64,000 nt of DNA. Source: Azospirillum ramasamyi (GTDB lineage Bacteria > Pseudomonadota > Alphaproteobacteria > Azospirillales > Azospirillaceae). The notes beneath the pieces were generated by a model that was not told the DNA's origin, did not search any database, and saw only the letters and a list, made by a program, of their open reading frames with translations. A program made the position numbers and the translations under genes. The stretch covers positions 1,684,978 through 1,748,977 of the forward strand of contig NZ_CP029829.1 of assembly GCF_003233655.1 (NCBI RefSeq), in the 5' to 3' direction. Shown piece after piece: positions 17,221 through 25,438 of the stretch; the stretch's first letter is position 1; each line of letters begins with the position of its first letter.

Positions 17221-18293
17221 GCCTCCGCCCTCCGCGCCCCGAAGCGGACCCGGTAGCGAATCAGCACGTCGCTCGCCAGCAGGAAGAACAGAAGCATGCC
17301 CTGGAAAACTCCGGTGATGGCCTTGGGCAGGCCCAAGGCGATCTGCGCCGCCTCGCCGCCGATGAAGGACAGCGCCATCAGCAGCGCCGCCAGCAGGATG
17401 CCGACCGGATGCAGGCGGCCCAGGAAGGCGACGATGATGGCGGTATAGCCATAGCCCGGCGAGATGCCGGCCGTGACCTGCCCGATCGGGCCGGCGACCT
17501 CGCCCATGCCGGCGATCCCGGCCAGCGCCCCCGACAGCAGCAGGGTCAGCCAGACGATGCGCTTCTGGTCGAAGCCGGCATAGCCGGCGGCGGCCGGGGT
17601 CAGGCCGATCACCTTGATCTGGAAGCCGACGAAGGTCCGCGCGATCAGCAGCCAGCCGCCCGCCACCGCCAGCAGGGCGAACAGCGCGCCCAGATGGACG
17701 CGGGTGCCCGCCCACAGGATCGGCAGCACGGCATCCGATTCGAACAGGCGCGACTCCGGGAAGGCGAAGCCGTCGGGATCGCGGTAGGGGCCGTGGACCA
17801 CATAGTTCAGCAGCAGCAGCGCCACGTAGTTCAGCATCAGGCTGGTCAGGATCTCGCTGGCATTGAAGCGCAGCCGCAGGAAGGCGGGAACCGCCGCCCA
17901 GGCCGCACCGCCGACCGCACCGCCGACCACCATCAGCGGCAGCAGCCACCAGCCGCCCTCGCCGTAGAAGGCCAGCGCCAGCCCGCCGCCGGTGATGGCG
18001 CCCAGCGTCAGCTGACCCTCGGCACCGATGTTCCAGACATTGGCGCGGAAGCCGATGGCGAGGCCGACGGCGCACAGCACCAGCGGGGTCGCCTTCACCA
18101 CCAGTTCGCCCAGCCCGCGCACCGAGGTCAGCGGCGCGATGAAGAAGGCATGGAGCGCCTTGACCGGATCGAATCCCATCGCCAGGAACAGGATGAAGCC
18201 GCTGAGCAGGGTCAGCGCCACCGCCAGCAGCGGCGTGACGTAGACCATGGTCTTCGACGCCTGCCCGCGCGGTTCCAAACGGATGAGGCTCAT
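17217..18293 (-). CDS. BMP-type ABC transporter permease 1
   Basis: This 358-residue polytopic membrane protein is the larger permease of the importer. The region FRANVWNIGAEGQLTLGA is the family counterpart of the EAA-like motif, and VIGLTPAAAGYAGFDQKR is the coupling loop. The start ATG 18293 is supported by the family N-terminus. It lies 27 bases after the ATPase gene and overlaps permease 2 by four bases. Confidence 0.93.
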   Translation of the reverse strand: MSLIRLEPRGQASKTMVYVTPLLAVALTLLSGFILFLAMGFDPVKALHAFFIAPLTSVRGLGELVVKATPLVLCAVGLAIGFRANVWNIGAEGQLTLGAITGGGLALAFYGEGGWWLLPLMVVGGAVGGAAWAAVPAFLRLRFNASEILTSLMLNYVALLLLNYVVHGPYRDPDGFAFPESRLFESDAVLPILWAGTRVHLGALFALLAVAGGWLLIARTFVGFQIKVIGLTPAAAGYAGFDQKRIVWLTLLLSGALAGIAGMGEVAGPIGQVTAGISPGYGYTAIIVAFLGRLHPVGILLAALLMALSFIGGEAAQIALGLPKAITGVFQGMLLFFLLASDVLIRYRVRFGARRAEA

Positions 18294-18320
18294 GCGGCGT
18301 CTCCGGCAATCACGAAACCA

Positions 18321-19985
18321 TCAGACCGCACGCGTGATCTCCCCGTCTTCGTCCGGCGGCGTGCCGAACAGGCCGCCCATCAGCAGGCCGATGCGTTCCA
18401 CCGTCGTCTCGTGCGTCGGACGGCTGTCGGACAGGCGGCCGTGGAACAGCACGGAAATCCGGTCGCTCAGCACGAACAGCTCGTCCAGATCCTGGCTGAT
18501 GACCAGGACCGCGGCGCCCGAGCGGGCCAGCCCGATCAGCGCCTTGTGGATCGCCGCCGCGGCGCCGGCATCGACGCCCCAGGTCGGCTGGCCGACGACC
18601 AGCAGCTTCGGCTTCTGCAGGATCTCGCGGCCGATGATGAATTTCTGCAGGTTGCCGCCCGACAGCGACCGCGCCTCCGCCCGGTATCCATGGGCGACCA
18701 CGTTGAAGCCGCGGATGATCGATTCGGCATAGGCCCGCGCCCGGCCGAAATGGACCATGCCGCCGCGCACCAGCTTTTCGCGGGCGTAGCCCGACAGCAG
18801 CGCGTTCTCCGACAGGCTCAGTTCCGGCACGGCGCCGCGGCCCAGCCGCTCCTCCGGCACGAAGGCGAGGCCGAGCGAACGGCGCGCCCGCGGCCCCAGA
18901 TGCCCGGCCGGCGTGCCCTCGATCACCACGGCGTCGGCGTCGGCGATCAGCGTCTCGCCGCTCAGCGCGGCCATCAGCTCCGCCTGCCCGTTGCCGGCGA
19001 CGCCGGCGATCCCCAGGATCTCGCCCGCCCGCACCTCGAAGCTGACGTCCTTCAGATTGGTGGCGAAGGGATTGTCGGAGGTGGTGGAGAGATGGCGCAC
19101 CGACAGGCGGGCGGCCCCGGCGACACCCTGCGGCGGCCGTTCGGGCGTCGACAGCTCCGCCCCCATCATCATCTCGGCCAGGCTGCGCGCGGTCTCCTGC
19201 CGCGGGTCGGTGGCGCCCACCACCCTGCCGGCCCGCAGGACGGTGGCGCGGCTGCACAGGGCGCGGATCTCCTCCAGCTTGTGCGAGATGTAGAGGATCG
19301 TGCAGCCCTCCGCCGCGAGGACGCGCAGCGTCTCGAACAGCTTGGCAGCCTCTTGCGGCGTCAGGACCGAGGTCGGCTCGTCCATGATCAGCAGCTTGGG
19401 ATCCTGCAGCAGGCAGCGCACGATCTCCACCCGCTGCCGCTCGCCCACCGACAGGTGGAAGACATGGCGTTCAGGGTCGAGCGCAAGGCCATAGCGTTCG
19501 GACACGCTGCGGATGCGGTCGGCCAGCACGTCCATCCGGCCGGCATCGTCCAGGCCGAGCGCGATGTTCTCCGTCACCGTCAGCGTGTCGAACAGCGAGA
19601 AGTGCTGGAACACCATGCCGATGCCCAGCCGCCGGGCGCCGGCGGGATCGGGCACCCTGGTCTCCCGCCCCTGCCACAGCATGGTTCCGGAATCGGGGTG
19701 CAGCACCCCGTAGATCATCTTGACCAGGGTGGATTTGCCGGCGCCGTTCTCACCCAGCAGGGCATGGATCTCGCCCGGCTGGAGGACGAGATCGACATGG
19801 TCGTTGGCGAGGCATCCGGGGAATCGCTTGGTGATGCCGCGCAACTCCAGGCGGGGCGGCGGAGCGTCCGGGGGAAAGGTCTCGGCGTGCGAAGGCAAGG
19901 AGGGAAAATCCGGGAAAAGGTCAAACCTGTATGGCAATGCCAAAGCCGTGCCACCGCTACCAACAGAGTAATCCGGTGGCACCAC
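18321..19985 (-). CDS. BMP-type (nucleoside) ABC transporter ATP-binding protein, double cassette
   Basis: The protein has two nucleotide-binding cassettes in one chain, as in sugar and nucleoside importers. The first has GENGAGKST (about residues 78-86) and LSVGERQRVEIVR; the second has a degenerate Walker A (GVAGNGQAEL) and LSGGNLQKFIIGR, which is normal for this family. The start is unsure. GTG 19985 gives 554 residues, but a sigma-54-like promoter lies inside that N-terminal extension. A TTG at 19898, giving about 525 residues, may therefore be the real start. No site has a good Shine-Dalgarno. It is first in the importer operon. Confidence 0.88.
   Translation of the reverse strand: MVPPDYSVGSGGTALALPYRFDLFPDFPSLPSHAETFPPDAPPPRLELRGITKRFPGCLANDHVDLVLQPGEIHALLGENGAGKSTLVKMIYGVLHPDSGTMLWQGRETRVPDPAGARRLGIGMVFQHFSLFDTLTVTENIALGLDDAGRMDVLADRIRSVSERYGLALDPERHVFHLSVGERQRVEIVRCLLQDPKLLIMDEPTSVLTPQEAAKLFETLRVLAAEGCTILYISHKLEEIRALCSRATVLRAGRVVGATDPRQETARSLAEMMMGAELSTPERPPQGVAGAARLSVRHLSTTSDNPFATNLKDVSFEVRAGEILGIAGVAGNGQAELMAALSGETLIADADAVVIEGTPAGHLGPRARRSLGLAFVPEERLGRGAVPELSLSENALLSGYAREKLVRGGMVHFGRARAYAESIIRGFNVVAHGYRAEARSLSGGNLQKFIIGREILQKPKLLVVGQPTWGVDAGAAAAIHKALIGLARSGAAVLVISQDLDELFVLSDRISVLFHGRLSDSRPTHETTVERIGLLMGGLFGTPPDEDGEITRAV
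19938..19953 (-). promoter_or_regulatory. sigma-54 (RpoN)-like promoter of the nucleoside importer
   Basis: The minus strand reads TGGCACGGCTTTGGCA. This matches the consensus TGGCACGrNNNTTGCW at all specified positions but one, with the invariant GG and GC dinucleotides correctly 10 bases apart. Transcription would start near 19927, inside the longest reading frame. Confidence 0.45.
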
Positions 19986-20180
19986 CGGCCGTCAACACCC
20001 GATCCTCTGCCTTAACACAGTGCATTTGCCGCTTTGGTCATCATGCCACAATCCACGGCGGCAACCCAGCCTTTCGGCCAGGGGCTTTTTGCGATGCGGC
20101 AAACCCTTGCCAGACGGCCCGATCGGCCCAACACTCCGGACGGTCGGCAGTTCGGCCGACCGGACAGGGTGGAGGCAAGG

Positions 20181-21125
20181 ATGTCGGCGGGTTTTGCGGT
20201 TCTAGACCGGCGGAGCGTTGTGGCGGTGACGGGGGAGGACCGCAAGGCCTTCCTGCAGGGGCTGGTGTCCAACGACATGCTGCGCGTCACGCCCGACCAT
20301 GCCGCCTATGCCCTTTTCCTGACCCCGCAGGGCAAGTTCCTGCATGATTTCACCATCGTCGAATCGGCTGCCGTCGAGTCGGGCACCACCGAGTCGGGTG
20401 CGGAGGCGTCTGCGGCGCTTCTGCTCGATCCCGAGACGGACCGGCGCGCCGACCTGATGCGGCGGCTGAAGATGTACAAGCTGCGTTCGAAGATCGCGCT
20501 GGAGGATCGGACCGAAGCGCTGCGCGTCGCGGTGGCCTTCGGGGACGGCGCGCTGGCGGCGCTGGGACTGCCGGCGGAGCCGGGCGCGGCACGGCCCTTC
20601 GGCGGCGGCATCGCCTTCACCGACCCCCGCCTGCCGGCGCTGGGCGCCCGCCTGTTCCTGCCGGTGGAAGGCGTCGCGGCGCTGGAGGAGGCGGGGCTGC
20701 CGCGACGCGATGCCGCGGACTACGACCGCCTGCGCCTGTCGCTCGGCGTACCGGACGGGACCGGCGACCTGGTTCCTGAGAAGTCGATCCCCCTGGAGAA
20801 CCGGATGGACGCGCTGAACGCCATCTCCTGGGACAAGGGCTGCTACATGGGGCAGGAACTGACCGCCCGCACCAAGTACCGCGCACTCATCAAGAAGAAG
20901 CTGTTCCCCGCCGCCATCGACGGCCCGGCCCCGGAGCCCGGCACCCCGGTGACGCTGGACGGCAAGGACGCCGGCGAAATCCGCAGCGTCCGCGACGGCG
21001 CGGCACTCGCCCTGCTGCGGCTGGAGGATGTGCAGCGCGCGGCCGAAAAGGGGCTTGCCTTCCAGGCCGGTCCGGCGACGCTGACGCCCAGCGAGCCGGG
21101 CTGGGATACTACCACGAAGGGCTAG
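20181..21125 (+). CDS. ygfZ: YgfZ/GcvT-like folate-binding protein
   Basis: YgfZ (IBA57 in mitochondria) is a tetrahydrofolate-binding protein that helps build or repair some iron-sulfur clusters. The 314-residue protein has the diagnostic signature KGCYMGQE (residues 219-226), with its conserved cysteine at 221, within the GcvT-like fold. ATG 20181 follows GGAGG at good spacing; an upstream in-frame ATG at 20034 would add an unsupported 49 residues. It is divergent from the nucleoside importer and transcribed alone. Confidence 0.92.
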   Translation: MSAGFAVLDRRSVVAVTGEDRKAFLQGLVSNDMLRVTPDHAAYALFLTPQGKFLHDFTIVESAAVESGTTESGAEASAALLLDPETDRRADLMRRLKMYKLRSKIALEDRTEALRVAVAFGDGALAALGLPAEPGAARPFGGGIAFTDPRLPALGARLFLPVEGVAALEEAGLPRRDAADYDRLRLSLGVPDGTGDLVPEKSIPLENRMDALNAISWDKGCYMGQELTARTKYRALIKKKLFPAAIDGPAPEPGTPVTLDGKDAGEIRSVRDGAALALLRLEDVQRAAEKGLAFQAGPATLTPSEPGWDTTTKG

Positions 21126-21218
21126 CCGCACACCGAAAGAGTTCACGGAAGGTGAGATCAAACGGGGCTTCGCGCTGTTGTACCGGTGTCCTTCGACACA
21201 ACGACAAAGGAGCCACCT

Positions 21219-21818
21219 ATGCGTCGCACCCTGATCGCCACCGCCGCCTCGCTGGCTTTGCTCTCCGGCGCTGCCGTCGCGCAGACCACCTCGCCGACCG
21301 TAGGCAATCCGTCCTCCTCGACCTCCAGCATGTCGAACACCGCGTCGCCGGACAGCGCCACCACCGGCAGCACGGCCGGCAGCTCGGCCACTTCCGGCGC
21401 CATGGGCGGTCAGCTGGCCAGCGCCGAGGAACTGATCGGCAAGACCGTATACGGCCGCGACAACGAGAAGATCGGCGAGGTCGAAGACATCATCCTCGAC
21501 ACCAATGGGAAGGCCAAGCAGCTGGTGGTCAGCTCGGGCGGCTTCCTCGGCATCGGCGACAAGGAGGTTGCGGTCGACTACACCGCCGCCGAGTGGGATT
21601 CGCAGAACAACCGCCTGAACCTCGCCGGCATGAGCCGCGACGACATCAAGGCGCTGCCGGAGTTCAAGTACGACGACACCATGACGTCGCTGAACAAGAG
21701 CCGGAAGCCGGCCGATGATGAAAAGATGGCGCCGGGCGCCGCTCCGACCGGTGCCACGACGGGCACCACCGGCACCACCGGCACCACCGGCACCACCGAC
21801 GGCAGCACGGCGAAGTAA
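21219..21818 (+). CDS. secreted PRC-barrel domain protein
   Basis: The 199-residue protein has a clear signal peptide (about residues 1-22, ending GAAVAQ) and a Ser/Thr-rich linker. A PRC-barrel domain follows (LIGKTVYGRDNEKIGEVEDI, then VAVDYTAAEW). The tail is low-complexity and contains four GTT repeats. ATG 21219 follows AAAGGAG. PRC-barrel proteins of this type are common, abundant, often stress-induced envelope proteins in alphaproteobacteria; a specific function is not known. Confidence 0.88.
   Translation: MRRTLIATAASLALLSGAAVAQTTSPTVGNPSSSTSSMSNTASPDSATTGSTAGSSATSGAMGGQLASAEELIGKTVYGRDNEKIGEVEDIILDTNGKAKQLVVSSGGFLGIGDKEVAVDYTAAEWDSQNNRLNLAGMSRDDIKALPEFKYDDTMTSLNKSRKPADDEKMAPGAAPTGATTGTTGTTGTTGTTDGSTAK
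21762..21797 (+). repeat. four tandem 9-base repeats within the PRC-barrel gene
   Basis: GGCACCACC is repeated four times without interruption, encoding Gly-Thr-Thr units in the C-terminal tail. Such perfect in-frame repeats can change copy number by slippage. Confidence 0.9.
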
Positions 21819-21883
21819 GGGCCGTAGCGGGCTCGTAGCGGGCTTGGGGAGGTCGGACCTCATCCTACCTCCCCTGCCGGGCC

Positions 21884-22579
21884 TCACCCCCGCAGCAGAT
21901 CCACGAAGCGCCGGCAGGCCAATATCTCCGCCCGCACATTGGCGCGGCGCTTCGTGGCCTCGGCATCCTCGCCCCACTGCTCGATCTGGTAGGTCTCGTC
22001 CAACTGCGAGACCTCGAAGGCCTCTTCCGCACCGAGGCGGCCTTCCAACAGGGCCAGCGCCACGATGATCGAACCGCAGACGCCCGTCGCAGTCTGCAGT
22101 GCCGACAGGTACCAGTCGTCGGTCTGCTCCACCACCCGGCGCAGGGCGGCAAGCGCCTCCTCGGGCTGCGGCTTCGGCATCAGCCCGGCGCAGACGTGAA
22201 GCGGCGCGTCATAGGTCAGCGCCGCCCAGTCCAGCAGCGGCTGCCACAGCTGGGCCTGACGGTCCACCAGCGGCTGCGGATGCTCGGCGCGGTAGCACAG
22301 CAGGTCGGTGCCGGCATAGGCGCTGATGGCCTGGACGATGTCCGGCCGCTTGGCCGGGATCAGATCGACGGCGGTGCTGGACAGCTGCATCAACGGCATG
22401 GAATGGGCGTCGATCTGGTCGCCCTGCGCCGCCCATTCGTCCGCCACCCCCTGGGCCAGCGGCCGGCTGGGGAAGACCAGCGGCGCCTTGGCCGGGCTGC
22501 GCACCGGGCGGCCGTCCAGCTCGACCCGGAAACCGCCCTCGGTCTCGCCGATCCCCGCCGCCTTGTAGAAACGCTTCAT
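21884..22579 (-). CDS. ATP12 family F1-ATPase assembly chaperone
   Basis: The 231-residue protein is of the ATP12 family, which binds the F1 alpha subunit during ATP synthase assembly; it is found in mitochondria and alphaproteobacteria. Family features are the start MKRFYKAA, the strand GGFRVELDGRPVRSPAKAPL, and the region YAGTDLLCYRAEHPQPLVDRQ. It follows the HAD gene with a three-base gap, last in crcB-rluC-HAD-atp12, an order often kept in alphaproteobacteria. Confidence 0.93.
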   Translation of the reverse strand: MKRFYKAAGIGETEGGFRVELDGRPVRSPAKAPLVFPSRPLAQGVADEWAAQGDQIDAHSMPLMQLSSTAVDLIPAKRPDIVQAISAYAGTDLLCYRAEHPQPLVDRQAQLWQPLLDWAALTYDAPLHVCAGLMPKPQPEEALAALRRVVEQTDDWYLSALQTATGVCGSIIVALALLEGRLGAEEAFEVSQLDETYQIEQWGEDAEATKRRANVRAEILACRRFVDLLRG

Positions 22580-22582
22580 CGC

Positions 22583-23269
22583 TTACCCTTCCAAAAGCTC
22601 CAGCACCGCGGTGGCGACATCCCGCCCGCGGTGGACGATGCGGTCCGCCCCGGCCCGCTCCAGCTCCGGCACCGCATGATACCCCCAGGAGACGCCGACC
22701 GACCGCACCCGCGCATTGCGGGCCATCTGAATGTCGTAGGTCGTGTCGCCGATCACAACCGTGCCCGCCTCTTCCGCGCCGGTCTCCGCCAGCGCGCGGT
22801 GGACCATGTGCGGATTGGGCTTGCCGGGACCGACATCGGCGGTCTGCAGCGTGACGAAGCGCCCGGTCAGACCATGGACCTTCAGCACCGCATCCAGCCC
22901 GCGGCGCGACTTGCCGGTCGCGACGCCCAGCAGCACGCCCGCCTCCTCCAGCGCCGCCAGCGTGTCGACGATGCCGGGAAACAGCGGCTCGTCCACCTCG
23001 CCCCGCCCGCGCGCCGCGGAGAAGGCGCGCTTGTAGCTCTCGGCCACCGCGACATGGACCTCGGCGTCGTGCGTCGGCAGCAGCAGCGACACCGCCTCCA
23101 CCAGCGACAGCCCGACCATGCGGCGGACCTCCATCGGGTCCGGCTCGCCCAGCCCATGGTCGGCCCAGGCCTGGGTCATGGCGTCGATGATGGCGAACTG
23201 GCCGTCGACCAGCGTGCCGTCGCAATCGAACAGGGCCAGTCGCAGCGGCGGTCTGCCCGCAGCCGGCAT
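22583..23269 (-). CDS. HAD superfamily hydrolase (phosphoglycolate phosphatase-like)
   Basis: The 228-residue HAD phosphatase has motif I DCDGT with the nucleophile Asp near residue 15. An alpha-helical cap follows, then motif II (GVATGKS), motif III (GKPNP) and the acidic motif IV (GDTTYDIQMA). This resembles Gph-type phosphatases. Its ATG shares one base with the stop codon of the pseudouridine synthase gene, showing tight coupling. The substrate is not certain. Confidence 0.9.
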   Translation of the reverse strand: MPAAGRPPLRLALFDCDGTLVDGQFAIIDAMTQAWADHGLGEPDPMEVRRMVGLSLVEAVSLLLPTHDAEVHVAVAESYKRAFSAARGRGEVDEPLFPGIVDTLAALEEAGVLLGVATGKSRRGLDAVLKVHGLTGRFVTLQTADVGPGKPNPHMVHRALAETGAEEAGTVVIGDTTYDIQMARNARVRSVGVSWGYHAVPELERAGADRIVHRGRDVATAVLELLEG

Positions 23270-24333
23270 CACTCGAAATCCTCGAACGGATCGTCGCGCA
23301 GGTTCGGGCTGAAGCCGAAATACTTCCAGGTCGCCTGCATGTGATCGGGCAGCGGGGCGGTGACGTCGATGGTCTTGCCGCCGCGCGGGTGCGGCAGGAT
23401 CAGCCGGCGGGCGTGCAGGTGCAGCTTCTTCGCCACCTCCGCCCCGGCCAGGAAGGCGCCCTGCCCGGCATATTTGCCGTCGCCGAGGATCGGCGTGCCC
23501 ACCGCGGCCATATGGACGCGCAGCTGGTGGGTGCGGCCGGTCAGCGGCCACATGGCGACGAAAGCCGCCTGCTTGCCGACATTCTCCTGCACCGAATAGA
23601 CGGTGACCGCGCGCTTGCCCTCTTCCTTGTTCTCCGCCACCCGCTCGCCATGGGGACCGCCCTCCTTGGCCAGCGCGAGGTCGATCTTGCCCTGGTAGGG
23701 CTTCGGCACGCCGACGGTGGCGGCCCAATAGATCTTGCGCACCGCGCTGCCGCGGAACATCTCCGTCAGCTTGCTGGCGGCGAAGGTGGTGCGGGCCAGC
23801 AGCAGGACGCCCGAGGTGTCCTTGTCCAGCCGGTGGACCAGCTTCGGCCGCTCGTTGCCGTCGAAGCGCAGGGCGTCGAGCATGGCGTCGAGATGCTTGG
23901 AGGTGCCGGTTCCGCCCTGCACCGCCAGCCCGGCCGGCTTGTTGATGGCGATCACGTCGGCGTCGCGGTAGAGCACCAGCGCCTGCAGTTCGGCGATCTG
24001 CTTGTCCGACATGCCCTTGGGCTTGCCCGCCCCCGGGTTCGGACCCTTGGCGGGAGCCGCCCAGGCGGCCAGCGGCGGAATGCGCACGCCCTGCCCCGCC
24101 GCCAGCCGCGACGACGTCTCCGCCCGCTTGCCGTCGATGCGGACCTGGCCCGTGCGCAGCAGCTTCTGGAGGTAGCTGTGGTTCACGTCGGGGAAATGCC
24201 GCTTGAACCAGCGGTCGAGCCGCATGTCGGCCTCGTCGGCGGTGACGATGCGGGTTTCGACCTTGCTGTCGCCCTTGGCTTCGGCCGGCGTGGTATCGGC
24301 GTGGTCGGCGGCGGGATTGGGAGAGTCAGTCAT
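23269..24333 (-). CDS. RluC/RluD-type 23S rRNA pseudouridine synthase
   Basis: The 354-residue protein has an N-terminal S4 RNA-binding domain (MRLDRWFKRHFPDV ... RIDGKR) after a variable acidic leader. A pseudouridine synthase domain follows, with the catalytic aspartate in HRLDKDTSGVLLLAR and the GRTHQLRVH motif. RluC modifies 23S rRNA positions 955, 2504 and 2580 in E. coli. The start ATG 24333 shares one base with the crcB stop. An in-frame ATG 36 bases upstream lies within crcB and is unlikely. Confidence 0.93.
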   Translation of the reverse strand: MTDSPNPAADHADTTPAEAKGDSKVETRIVTADEADMRLDRWFKRHFPDVNHSYLQKLLRTGQVRIDGKRAETSSRLAAGQGVRIPPLAAWAAPAKGPNPGAGKPKGMSDKQIAELQALVLYRDADVIAINKPAGLAVQGGTGTSKHLDAMLDALRFDGNERPKLVHRLDKDTSGVLLLARTTFAASKLTEMFRGSAVRKIYWAATVGVPKPYQGKIDLALAKEGGPHGERVAENKEEGKRAVTVYSVQENVGKQAAFVAMWPLTGRTHQLRVHMAAVGTPILGDGKYAGQGAFLAGAEVAKKLHLHARRLILPHPRGGKTIDVTAPLPDHMQATWKYFGFSPNLRDDPFEDFE

Positions 24334-24734
24334 CAGAGGGACACCGAAACAAGAGAACGCGCGGCCCACAGGCCGGCAAAGAAGCCCAGCACGCTGAACA
24401 GCGTCGAGGCGAGGAAGTATCCCGCCGCCGCGGTGAACTCGTCACGGGCGACGAGGACGCCGATGTCCAGCGTGAAGGAGGAGAAGGTGGTGAAGCCGCC
24501 GAGCACGCCGACCAGCAGCAGCGCGCGCAGCTCCGGCGACGGCGACCAGATCAGCGCCGCCAGTTCCGACAGCACGCCCATCACCGTGCAGCCGATCACG
24601 TTGACGACGATCGTCCCCACCGGAAACCGGCTGCCGGCCCACTGCATGATCGCCAGCAGCATCAGATAGCGCGCCACCGATCCGGCGGCGCCACCGATGG
24701 CGACGGCAAGCAAGGAGAGGGGGGATGCGAGCAC
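24333..24734 (-). CDS. crcB: fluoride ion exporter CrcB/Fluc
   Basis: The 133-residue, four-helix membrane protein is a dual-topology fluoride channel. The motifs GGAAGSVARY, GTIVVNVIG and GGFTTFSSFTLD are those of the family. The start is GTG 24734 after GGAGG. It heads the operon with rluC, HAD and atp12. I see no fluoride riboswitch in the 100 bases upstream. Confidence 0.95.
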   Translation of the reverse strand: MLASPLSLLAVAIGGAAGSVARYLMLLAIMQWAGSRFPVGTIVVNVIGCTVMGVLSELAALIWSPSPELRALLLVGVLGGFTTFSSFTLDIGVLVARDEFTAAAGYFLASTLFSVLGFFAGLWAARSLVSVSL

Positions 24735-24843
24735 GGCGCCTCCGGTTCAGCGCAGGATGATGGGAATGGGGATCGGGCGCCGGATTAGAGCCAGAAACCG
24801 CGCCACTTGTCACGCGATGGACAATGGCGGCAGGATCGTCGGC

Positions 24844-25407
24844 ATGGAAACGCTCCCCCACGACGCCGCCCTGCTGATCGTCGACCTGCAAAAGGCCATC
24901 GACGACCCGCGCTGGAGCCACGCCGGCCCGCGCAACAACCCGCAGGCCGAGGCCAATGTCGCCGCCCTGCTGGCCGCATGGCGGCGGGACGGGCGGCCGA
25001 TCGTCCACATCCGCCACGATTCGACCGATCCGGCCTCCGCCTACCGCCCCGGAAGTCCCGGCCATGCCTTCAAGCAGGAGGCCGTGCCGCTGCCGGGCGA
25101 GACGGTGTTCGGCAAGCGGGTGAACAGCGCCTTCATCGGCACGGCTCTCGACGAATGGCTGCGCGGCCGCGGCATCGGCACGCTGGTGGTGGCCGGGGTC
25201 ATCACCAACAACAGCGTCGAGGCCACCGTGCGGATGGCCGGCAACCTCGGTTACGACGTGCGTCTGGTGGCCGACGCCTGCTTCACGTTCGCCAGGCATG
25301 ACCGCTCGGGCCGGCTGCGCACGGCGGACGAGGTGCACGACCTGTCGCTCGCCAACATGGACGGCGAGTATGCGGCGGTGGTGGAGACGGCGGAGGTGTT
25401 GGGATAA
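24844..25407 (+). CDS. isochorismatase-like cysteine hydrolase family protein, catalytic Cys replaced
   Basis: The 187-residue protein has the isochorismatase/nicotinamidase fold, with catalytic Asp14 (LIVDLQ) and Lys91 (FGKRVNSAF). The position of the nucleophilic cysteine is Ser124 (ITNNSVEATVR). Hydrolysis by the usual thiol mechanism is therefore doubtful; some related proteins such as YecD also lack the cysteine. The start is ATG 24844, just before the first strand; ATG 24817 is possible. It is divergent from crcB and monocistronic. Confidence 0.85.
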   Translation: METLPHDAALLIVDLQKAIDDPRWSHAGPRNNPQAEANVAALLAAWRRDGRPIVHIRHDSTDPASAYRPGSPGHAFKQEAVPLPGETVFGKRVNSAFIGTALDEWLRGRGIGTLVVAGVITNNSVEATVRMAGNLGYDVRLVADACFTFARHDRSGRLRTADEVHDLSLANMDGEYAAVVETAEVLG

Positions 25408-25434
25408 CTCCCTCTCCCAGGGTGGGAGAGGGAG
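25408..25434. terminator. terminator between convergent genes
   Basis: A perfect 12-bp inverted repeat (CTCCCTCTCCCA / TGGGAGAGGGAG) with a three-base loop sits between the isochorismatase-like and dienelactone hydrolase genes. It probably ends both transcripts. Confidence 0.65.
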
Positions 25435-25438
25435 GGCT

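Noticed and set aside
17145..20015. A long plus-strand open frame antisense to the nucleoside importer
   Set aside because: The composition is Gln/Arg/Gly-rich noise, and the opposite strand encodes clear ABC transporter subunits.
24735..24843. Possible fluoride riboswitch before crcB
   Set aside because: The conserved GGNGAUGG/UCCGCC-type core is not seen; only a short GC-rich dyad is present.
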